Origin: Pseudonocardia sp. MH-G8
GTDB lineage: Bacteria; Actinomycetota; Actinomycetes; Mycobacteriales; Pseudonocardiaceae
Assembly (NCBI RefSeq): GCF_002262885.1
Contig: NZ_NKYF01000002.1
Location: forward strand, 372,001-436,000
Length of the DNA stretch: 64,000 bases
Direction: 5' to 3'
Positions 57,669 through 64,000 of this stretch are shown in pieces (the stretch's first letter is position 1; each line of letters starts with the position of its first letter). The notes below the pieces were generated by a model that made no database searches, was not told the DNA's origin, and worked only from the letters and a program-made list of their open reading frames with translations. The position numbers and the translations under genes were made by a program.

Positions 57669-58820
57669 CTAGCGGGCGCTGCGCAGCGGCTCCGCAGCCG
57701 ACCCGCGGGTGTCGGCGAGCCGCTCGCCGACCTCGCGGAGGCCGTCGAGGTCGGCGACGTCGCGCGCCACCACCGGCACCCTCGCCACGGCCACGCCGGG
57801 ATGGGCGCCCGTGAAGCGGGTGAGCAGGCGTTCCTCGCGCTCGGCGAGGTCCATGCGGTCGGCGTGCAGCCGCAGCACGGCGGCGGCGAGCGGGGCTGCG
57901 CGCACCTCGTCGGCGGCCGCGCGGGCCTTGGTGGCCGAGAGGTCGGCGAGCACCGGGTGCGTGCGGTTGAGCACCAACCCGGCGAGCGGCATCTCCTCAT
58001 CGGAGAGGCGGTCGACGAAGTAGGCGGCCTCGCGCAGCGCGTCCGGCTCGGGGGCGGCCACCACCAGGAACGCCGTGCCCGGCGCCCGCAGCAGGGCGTA
58101 TGTGGTGGCGGCCCGCTCCCGGAACCCGCCGAACATCGTGTCGAAGGCCTGCACGAACGCCGAGGCGTCGGCCAGCAGCTGCCCGCCGAGGATGCTGGAC
58201 ACCGCCTTGGCGAACAGCGTGAACCCCGCGCCCACGAGCTTGCGCAGGCTCCGCCCGCCGGCACGGGCGGGCGCCGACAGCAACCGGATCATCCGGCCGT
58301 CCAGGAAGGTCGACATCCGCTGGGGGGCGTCCAGGAAGTCCAGAGCGGAACGCGACGGCGGCGTGTCCACCACGATGAGGTCCCACTCGCCGGTGGCGGC
58401 GAGCTGCCCCAGCTTCTCCATCGCCATGTACTCCTGCGTGCCGGAGAACGACGTGGAGATGGTCTGGTAGAAGGGGTTGGCGATGATCGCCTCGGCGCGG
58501 TCGGGCTCGGCGTGGGCGTGGACCATCTCGTCGAAGGTCCGGCGCATGTCCAGCATCATCGCGTGCAGATCACCGTCCGCCGCCGACACCCGACCGGGGT
58601 CGTTGCCCAGGGCCTCCAGCCCCAGAGCCTGGGCGAGGCGCCGCGCCGGGTCGATCGTGAGCACGACCGTGCGCCGGCCCCGCTCGGCCGCGCGGATCGC
58701 CAGCGCCGCCGACGTGGTGGTCTTGCCGACGCCACCGGAGCCACAGCACACGACGATGCGCGTGTGCGGGTCGTCGAGGAGGGCGTCGATCTCCAGCGCG
58801 GGCGCCGTGCGCGGGCTCAC
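57669..58820 (-). CDS. ArsA-like anion-transporting ATPase (second of pair)
   Basis: 383 aa. Deviant P-loop [10 protein letters not shown] (27-36), then [15 protein letters not shown] and [17 protein letters not shown] (switch II). Membrane or GET3/ArsA-like ATPase; the mycobacterial homologue pair Rv3679-Rv3680 has been linked to oxidant handling. Overlaps its partner by four bases. Confidence 0.85.
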   Translation of the reverse strand: MSPRTAPALEIDALLDDPHTRIVVCCGSGGVGKTTTSAALAIRAAERGRRTVVLTIDPARRLAQALGLEALGNDPGRVSAADGDLHAMMLDMRRTFDEMVHAHAEPDRAEAIIANPFYQTISTSFSGTQEYMAMEKLGQLAATGEWDLIVVDTPPSRSALDFLDAPQRMSTFLDGRMIRLLSAPARAGGRSLRKLVGAGFTLFAKAVSSILGGQLLADASAFVQAFDTMFGGFRERAATTYALLRAPGTAFLVVAAPEPDALREAAYFVDRLSDEEMPLAGLVLNRTHPVLADLSATKARAAADEVRAAPLAAAVLRLHADRMDLAEREERLLTRFTGAHPGVAVARVPVVARDVADLDGLREVGERLADTRGSAAEPLRSAR

Positions 58821-59842
58821 GAGGTCACCTCGGCGTCCTGCACGCCGACGCCCTGCATCGCCAGCGTCTCGGCGAGCTCGTAGAGCGACCCGAGGTCCAC
58901 CCCCTCCACGAGCTGGGGCAGCTCGAGGCGCGGCAACGCGGTGGCCGCCTCGAGCCGTCCGAGCGCCGCCGCCTCACCGTGCACGCGCACGGCGTGCTCG
59001 ACCGTCTCGGCCACGAGCCCGTCCACCACGTCCGCCGGCAGGTCGAGGCCCGCGGACGCGAGGCCGGACCGGATGCGGGCGGCGTCGACGCGCCCGCCCG
59101 CCGCGGCCGCCACCGAGCGCTCCGGCAGCCACTGCGGCCGCACCCGGTTGACGAACACGGCGCCGGTCGGGAAACCCGCCTCGGTGAGCTCGTCGACGGT
59201 CTCGAGCGTCTCGGTGACCGGCAGGTCCTCCAGCAACGTCACCAGGTGCACGGCGGTGAGCGGCGAGTGCAACACCTGCACCACGCCCTCCGCCTGGCTG
59301 TGGATCGGCCCGCTGCGGGCGAGGTCGGCCATCGCCTTGGTGACGTCGAGGAAGCTCAGGACACGCCCGGTCGGCGGAGCGTCGAGGACGACGGCGTCGT
59401 ACACGGGCCGGCCATCGGCGTCGCGCCGGTTGACGCACTCCTTGACCTTGCCGGTGAGCAGCACGTCGCGCAGGCCGGGCGCGAGGGTGGTGGCGAACTC
59501 GATCGCCCCCATCCGGCGCAGCGTCCGGCCGGCCATGCCCAGCCGGTAGAACAGCTCGAAGTACTCCAGCAGCGCTGCCTCCGCGTCCACGGCGAGCGCG
59601 CGGACCTCCCCACCACCGGGCCCCACGGCGATCCGGCGCTCCTCGTAGGGCAACGGGGCGGTGTCGAACAGCTGCGCGATGCCCTGCCGCCCCTCCACCT
59701 CGACGAGGAGCGTGCGCCTGCCACCCGAGGCCAGCGCCAGCGCCAGGGCTGCGGCCACGGTGGTCTTGCCCGTGCCGCCCTTCCCCGAGACGACGTGGAG
59801 GCGGGCGGCCGACAGCGCTGCTGGCCAACCGGAAGACGTCAC
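58817..59842 (-). CDS. ArsA-like ATPase (first of pair)
   Basis: 341 aa. P-loop [10 protein letters not shown] (19-28), [16 protein letters not shown] as the switch I region and [16 protein letters not shown] as switch II. Forms a pair with the next gene downstream, by analogy a heterodimer. Divergent from the DUF4177 gene across 71 bases. Confidence 0.85.
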   Translation of the reverse strand: MTSSGWPAALSAARLHVVSGKGGTGKTTVAAALALALASGGRRTLLVEVEGRQGIAQLFDTAPLPYEERRIAVGPGGGEVRALAVDAEAALLEYFELFYRLGMAGRTLRRMGAIEFATTLAPGLRDVLLTGKVKECVNRRDADGRPVYDAVVLDAPPTGRVLSFLDVTKAMADLARSGPIHSQAEGVVQVLHSPLTAVHLVTLLEDLPVTETLETVDELTEAGFPTGAVFVNRVRPQWLPERSVAAAAGGRVDAARIRSGLASAGLDLPADVVDGLVAETVEHAVRVHGEAAALGRLEAATALPRLELPQLVEGVDLGSLYELAETLAMQGVGVQDAEVTS

Positions 59843-59913
59843 CGTCCCAGATTACGAAAGGTGAGCCCGACCGGCCGCCCGAGCGGGTGAGGCGCTGGCT
59901 ACAGTGACTTTCC

Positions 59914-60087
59914 ATGAGCAATGGCGAGGTCACCAGGTGGGAGTACCTCACCGCACCGGTCCTGATCCACAACACCCAGGCGATCCTGAACAACTTCGGG
60001 CGCGACGGCTGGGAGCTCGTCGCCGTCACCGCCGCCGCCAACCCGGAGCAGCTGGTGGCGTGGTTCAAGCGGCCGGTGCGCGGATGA
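59914..60087 (+). CDS. DUF4177 family protein
   Basis: 57 aa: VTRWEYLTAPVLIHNTQAIL, then DGWELVAVTAAANPEQLVAW. This matches the DUF4177 fold (small alpha/beta). In mycobacteria the same gene (Rv3678A) sits next to the RidA and ATPase genes. Its stop overlaps the ATG of the RidA gene (ATGA). Confidence 0.8.
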   Translation: MSNGEVTRWEYLTAPVLIHNTQAILNNFGRDGWELVAVTAAANPEQLVAWFKRPVRG

Positions 60088-60557
60088 GCGCGGCCACCTC
60101 CCCCAGCGCGCGGCTCACCGAGCTGGGCATCACGCTCCCGTCCGTGCCCGCGCCCGCGGGTGCCTACATCCCGGCGCGCCGCAGCGGCTCGCTGGTGTTC
60201 ACCGCGGGCCAGGTGCCGTTCGTCGACGGGAAGCCGGCCGCGCTCGGCAAGGTGGGCGCCGAGGTCGACGCCGACGAGGCCTACCGGATGGCCCGGCTGT
60301 GCGCGCTCAACGCGCTCGCGGCCGTCCACTCGCTCGTGGGCATCGACTCCGTCGCCGGCATCGTGAAGGTCGTCGGCTTCGTCGCGTCGGCGCCGGGCTT
60401 CACCGGTCAGCCGAAGGTGATCAACGGTGCGTCGGACCTGCTCGGTGAGGTCTTCGGCGAGGCGGGCCTGCACGCACGGTCCGCCGTCGGCGTCGCGGAG
60501 CTGCCGCTCGGGGTACCGGTCGAGGTGGAGCTGATCGTCGAGCTGGGCACCGCGTGA
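60084..60557 (+). CDS. RidA-family protein
   Basis: 157 aa. YjgF/RidA core with AYIPARRSGSLVFTAGQVPF, then ALNALAAVHSLVGIDSVAGI and ARSAVGVAELPLGVPVEVEL. RidA proteins deaminate reactive enamine/imine intermediates such as 2-aminoacrylate; the conserved Arg is not at the usual place, so activity is not certain. Coupled to both neighbours by 4-base overlaps. Confidence 0.85.
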   Translation: MSAATSPSARLTELGITLPSVPAPAGAYIPARRSGSLVFTAGQVPFVDGKPAALGKVGAEVDADEAYRMARLCALNALAAVHSLVGIDSVAGIVKVVGFVASAPGFTGQPKVINGASDLLGEVFGEAGLHARSAVGVAELPLGVPVEVELIVELGTA

Positions 60558-61120
60558 CCGGTCCCGACGCGGCCTGCCACGAGCTGCTGCTGCGCCTGGC
60601 CGGCCGCTTGCCGGACGAGCTGCTGTGGCGCATGCGCGACTGGCTCGCCGACGGCGGGCGCGAGGTCCTCGGCGCCACCGTGCCGCGCGAGCTGCTGCGT
60701 CACCGCGTCGGGCTCACCGACGACGAACGCGGCCTGCTCGAGGCGGCCGTCGGCTCCACCCACCCGCTGCTCGACGCCGTCCTGCCCGCGTCGGCGCCGC
60801 ACGAACCGCCCGCGGCCTTCCGGCCGGGCGACCGCACCGTCGACACCCCGGCCCTGGCCGTGCTCGCCGTCGTCCGGTCCCACCCCGGCTGCGTCGAACT
60901 GCGCCAGTGCTGGCGCGGCAGCCAGCGCGTCGTGCTCGTGCTCGGCGCCGAGCGGCCCTGGGAGCTCGCGGGCACGCTCCAACGGTTGCTGCGCGCCCAC
61001 GGCGACCGCACACCGTGCGTGGAGGTGCTCCCACCGCACGGAGAACCCCCCGCGTACCACCAGGCAGCCATCATCGGTTCGGCGCCGCTCTGGAGATCCG
61101 CGGCGCTGGTCGGCGCGTGA
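60554..61120 (+). CDS. hypothetical protein, paralogue of the next gene
   Basis: 188 aa from GTG 60554 (GTGA overlap). CHELLLRLAGRLPDELLWRM at the N-terminus and EPPAYHQAAIIGSAPLWR at the C-terminus correspond to THDLLLALAGRVDDDLLNWA and LSDYHAAALDNAVLLRS in the following protein. A compact two-part fold is suggested; no known domain. Lineage-restricted in appearance. Confidence 0.7.
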   Translation: MTGPDAACHELLLRLAGRLPDELLWRMRDWLADGGREVLGATVPRELLRHRVGLTDDERGLLEAAVGSTHPLLDAVLPASAPHEPPAAFRPGDRTVDTPALAVLAVVRSHPGCVELRQCWRGSQRVVLVLGAERPWELAGTLQRLLRAHGDRTPCVEVLPPHGEPPAYHQAAIIGSAPLWRSAALVGA

Positions 61121-61152
61121 GGGGAGCCGCCGACGGGACGGAAGGAGGCCAG

Positions 61153-63717
61153 ATGGGGGACCGGACGTCGCAGGGGACGACGCACGACCTGCTGCTGGCA
61201 CTGGCCGGCAGGGTGGACGACGACCTCCTGAACTGGGCACGCGAGCTCGTGGCCGTCGGGGAGGACGCCCGGGCCGTCGAGATGCTCACGGCGAGCCTCG
61301 TGGCCGCCCGCGCCGTGCTGCCGGGCCCGCTGCGCGAGGCGCTCGTCGCCGCGGCCCGGGTGGCCCGCACCGATCTGGGTCCCGCGGCGGCGCTCCCGGC
61401 GCCCCGCGACGAGGACGGCACCGAGCACCGGTTCACCGCCCCCCACGACGACGACCCCGTCGCCGCCACCCTGCGTGGCCTCCCGGCCCGCACGCTCGCC
61501 GGCTGCCGGGTCCTGCTCACCCGCCGCGTCACCCCTGCGGGCACCGCGCCCGGGCCGCTCCCGCACCCCGTCGTCCTCGTCCAGCTGCCGGGCACCGCCC
61601 GGCCGGCCGAGGTGCTCGCCTACCAGCTCGCCGCGGCCCTCGAACGGGCGGGCGCGAGCGGCTCGGTCGAGGTGCTCGCCGCGCACGGTCCGCTGTCCGA
61701 CTACCACGCAGCGGCGCTGGACAACGCGGTGCTGCTGCGCAGCGACGACGGCGAGCCGCTGCAGCCCGCGGCCACGGACGACACCGCGGCGACCGCGGTG
61801 CTCCCCACCACCACGCGCGCGGCCGTCCAGCGGCCCACCCCGGGCCCGGCACCGGAACGGCACGTGCTCGCCGCGCCCCCGGCCCTGGCCGACGACGAGC
61901 CGCCGGCGTGGCAGCGGGACCCCGAGCCCGCGCCACCACACCCCCGCGAGGAAGCGCCGCTCGACCACCGCCGCACCCCCGCGCCCTCTCCCCGGCCGCT
62001 CGTCGACGACGTCGCCAGCACGCACCGGCTCGACCGGTTCCCCCTCGCGGGGCAGAACGGCCGGCCTCCGGCTGGCGGGCCGGCGGACGACGACCCGGTA
62101 CCCGGCCCGGAGCACGACCCGATGACGCCGCCCCGCGAGCAGTGGAACGGCACCGTGGACGAGGACGGCCCCGCCGCCGACGGCAGGCCCGACGGCGACG
62201 GGACGGGCCACGACGACCGGCCCGACGGCTACCACGATGATCTCGGCGACGGCTACCGCGGGGAGTCCCGCAACGGCTACCACCAGGACGAGCACTCCCG
62301 CGACGAGCTCCGGAGCGTCTGGCCGGCCGACGTCCCCGTCCTGCCCCGCGACGACCGCCGCCTCCGCGGTGTCGACGGGTACGCCGACCACGACGACGAC
62401 TTCGACCACCGCGACAACCACCGCGACGACGAGGACGACTGGCGCGAGGACGACGTCGCCGACGACATCCGCGACGACCGGCGCGACGACCGGCGCGACG
62501 ACCGGCGCGACGAGGAACGACCGCCCGCACGCGGCGACGAGTCCCCCACCGAACCACCGGCGCCGCACCCGCTCGCGCCACCCCGTCCCGTCCCGGTGCG
62601 CGACGAGACCCGGCCTGGGCCTCGCCCGGCACCCACCACCCGGCCACGGCCGACGGTGATGCCGATCTCGCGCGCCCCGGTCCCGCCTCCGATCCCGCTG
62701 GTCCGGCGCACCGGCCCGCACCCGACCCCTCGGCCCATGCCGGTCACCGAACCCCGCCCCACGGTGCGCCGTCTCGACGACGACGACCGGGACCAGGACC
62801 CGCCACCGGACGCAGGCCCCACCGGCACCGCGCTCGGCGCGACACCGGACCGGGCGCAGCTCCCCCCTCGGAAGCTCGACGCATCGGAGCGGCGCGAGAC
62901 GCCCGCGTTCAACTCGTTGAGCGACCCGCTCAACGGGCCGCTGCACCAGCCGTTGCTCGACCCCTTGCTGGACCCCACCGTTCACGACGACCCGCTCGGG
63001 CTGGACGCGCGACGTCCGGCGCCCGCCGCCGAGCCGGAGCCCGAGCCGGAGCCCGAGCCGGAGCCCGACGACGAGTGGTCGCAGGAGTGGCTCTCCGGCA
63101 CCTGGGCGATGGCGCCGTCGGCTCTCGACGAGCGGCCCGACCGCAACGGCCAGCACCCGCGGAGCACCGGCGAGGACGACGGGCACGCGGAACCAGCGGA
63201 CCACCCTGCTCCGCGCCCGACGCCCCGGCACCGGTTCGCCGGGGACCAGGGCGTCGCCGAGGGCACCGGCGGCGAGGACGGCCGGGGTTCGGCCGACGAC
63301 TCCGACGCCGACGACTCCGACGCCGACGACCTCGACGAGCACGACCCCGACGAGCACGACCCCGACGAGCACGACTCCGACGAGCACCACGCCGAGGACG
63401 CCGACGACGGCACCGACCAGCCCGAGCGCGTGGACGACGGGCCCGACCGGCGCGACCACCCGAACGACCGCCGGGACACGACCGGCGACCGGACCCCCAC
63501 CCGGCCGGGGCCCGGGACCGACCGGCCGGAACTCGGCCTGCGTCCCGAATCGCTCGCCCGGCTCAGCGACGCCGACCGGCAGCTGTTGGCCCGGCTCCAG
63601 GCCGAGCTGGTGGAGGGCCGCAAGCCGCGACTCACCCGGCGGCCCGACCTCGCCCGCGGGGCCGGCCCCATGACGAACGGCAGCCGGCGCAGCACACCAC
63701 CCGACCTCGCCGGCTGA
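61153..63717 (+). CDS. large acidic, low-complexity protein of unknown function
   Basis: 854 aa from ATG 61153, with AAGGAGG four bases upstream. Residues 1-200 are globular and similar to the upstream gene's product. The rest is disordered: Pro/Asp/Arg/His-rich, with tandem repeats such as RDDRRDDRRDD and DEHDPDEHDPDEHD. A more conserved C-terminal segment follows (SLARLSDADRQLLARLQAEL then VEGRKPRLTRR). No signal peptide or transmembrane helix is seen, so it is cytoplasmic or a scaffold. Confidence 0.75.
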   Translation: MGDRTSQGTTHDLLLALAGRVDDDLLNWARELVAVGEDARAVEMLTASLVAARAVLPGPLREALVAAARVARTDLGPAAALPAPRDEDGTEHRFTAPHDDDPVAATLRGLPARTLAGCRVLLTRRVTPAGTAPGPLPHPVVLVQLPGTARPAEVLAYQLAAALERAGASGSVEVLAAHGPLSDYHAAALDNAVLLRSDDGEPLQPAATDDTAATAVLPTTTRAAVQRPTPGPAPERHVLAAPPALADDEPPAWQRDPEPAPPHPREEAPLDHRRTPAPSPRPLVDDVASTHRLDRFPLAGQNGRPPAGGPADDDPVPGPEHDPMTPPREQWNGTVDEDGPAADGRPDGDGTGHDDRPDGYHDDLGDGYRGESRNGYHQDEHSRDELRSVWPADVPVLPRDDRRLRGVDGYADHDDDFDHRDNHRDDEDDWREDDVADDIRDDRRDDRRDDRRDEERPPARGDESPTEPPAPHPLAPPRPVPVRDETRPGPRPAPTTRPRPTVMPISRAPVPPPIPLVRRTGPHPTPRPMPVTEPRPTVRRLDDDDRDQDPPPDAGPTGTALGATPDRAQLPPRKLDASERRETPAFNSLSDPLNGPLHQPLLDPLLDPTVHDDPLGLDARRPAPAAEPEPEPEPEPEPDDEWSQEWLSGTWAMAPSALDERPDRNGQHPRSTGEDDGHAEPADHPAPRPTPRHRFAGDQGVAEGTGGEDGRGSADDSDADDSDADDLDEHDPDEHDPDEHDSDEHHAEDADDGTDQPERVDDGPDRRDHPNDRRDTTGDRTPTRPGPGTDRPELGLRPESLARLSDADRQLLARLQAELVEGRKPRLTRRPDLARGAGPMTNGSRRSTPPDLAG
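62470..62505. repeat. three perfect 12-bp tandem repeats within the coding sequence
   Basis: Unit CGCGACGACCGG repeated three times in frame, encoding a repeated Arg-Asp-Asp-Arg string within the disordered region. It may vary in copy number by slippage. Confidence 0.8.
63331..63390. repeat. four 15-bp tandem repeats within the coding sequence
   Basis: Four units of about CCCGACGAGCACGAC (two perfect, two with one to three changes), encoding (P/L/S)-D-E-H-D/H repeats. Confidence 0.8.
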
Positions 63718-63880
63718 CCTGCCCACATCCGGCCGACCTCGCGGCGGTCGACGCCCGCGACGCACGCCTCGGGACGACCACGGGCCCACCCCGACCCGCG
63801 GTCGTTCCCACCCGCACACCAGCACGATTCCGACCGCCACGGTGCACGCGCCGCAACGATCACCCGTCGGCAGGGCCGAA

Positions 63881-64000
63881 TCAGCGGACGGCGGTGCGCA
63901 CGGCCTCGACGAGCTCCTGGACGCGCATGCCGCGTGCGGCATCCAGCGCGGGGGGCGGGCCGGAGCCGTCGACCGCAGCCACCAGCTCGTCGAGCAGGGC
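63881..64000 (-). CDS. C-terminal end of an oxidoreductase-like protein (partial)
   Basis: 39 codons and the stop (TGA at 63881-63883) of a gene entering from the right. The frame ends with ALDAARGMRVQELVEAVRTA, which resembles the last helix of Gfo/Idh/MocA oxidoreductases. Too short for certainty. Confidence 0.5.
   Translation of the reverse strand, partial: ALLDELVAAVDGSGPPPALDAARGMRVQELVEAVRTAVR

Noticed and set aside
62470-63390. CRISPR-like tandem repeats
   Set aside because: Units are 12 and 15 bp, contiguous and in frame, with no spacers; they are coding repeats.
60700-63942. 1080-aa minus-strand open frame
   Set aside because: Antisense shadow of the disordered-protein gene, Val/Gly/Arg-rich; the plus-strand frame has a ribosome site and a globular N-terminus.

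Overview
The window is about 64 kb of very GC-rich DNA with strongly G/C-biased third codon positions, many GTG starts and many 4-base start/stop overlaps. It carries two WhiB proteins, an AfsR/SARP regulator, a mycofactocin-type short-chain dehydrogenase, an MFS-thymidylate kinase fusion and the ponA2-whiB4-ArsA pair-DUF4177-RidA neighbourhood known from mycobacteria. These point to an actinomycete, probably in Pseudonocardiales (inference from gene content; no 16S rRNA gene is present).

Left part (1-27.2 kb): a sugar or polyol module (GpsA-like dehydrogenase, FGGY kinase), an ArsR/serine-hydrolase/membrane-protein operon, assorted oxidoreductases with divergent regulators, and a large SARP regulator. 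From 15.3 to 27.2 kb lies a catabolic supercluster. It includes a lactonase-SDR-DoxX operon, an acyl-CoA synthetase with a VOC protein, and a TetR gene. A seven-gene leftward operon follows (SnoaL-like, DUF3237, HSL-type hydrolase, cupin, methylmalonate-semialdehyde-dehydrogenase-like enzyme, VOC, mycofactocin-type SDR), with a divergent NADP-dependent oxidoreductase. The set resembles a pathway for an alicyclic, lactone or branched substrate; the substrate is not identifiable.

Middle (27.2-44.7 kb): mobile DNA beside tRNA-Thr(CGT). A perfect 48-bp direct repeat (30630-30677 and 44597-44644) is the 3' part of the tRNA gene and bounds a 13.97-kb integrative element. The element encodes a tyrosine recombinase fused to a GntR winged helix, an excisionase-like protein, a WhiB protein, a small membrane protein, an FtsK/TraSA-type translocase, a Pif-like Nudix protein, XRE and TPR regulators, and low-GC cargo. 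The main cargo is a complete three-gene ABC-3C conflict system (39838-42795): nuclease-like effector, middle component MC6 and DUF2326 coiled-coil ATPase. No replication initiator was recognised. To the left, 28.6-30.6 kb holds an older, decayed att copy and broken genes, including a truncated PIN toxin, which suggests an earlier insertion at the same tRNA.

Right part (44.7-64 kb): core chromosome with a methyltransferase, an epoxide hydrolase with divergent WYL regulator, a LuxR-type ATPase regulator, DNA polymerase III delta' (holB) with an MFS-dTMP kinase fusion whose P-loop is degenerate, a PonA2-like penicillin-binding protein, WhiB4-like regulator, two ArsA-like ATPases, DUF4177, RidA, and two related unknown proteins, one of which is 854 aa and mostly disordered.
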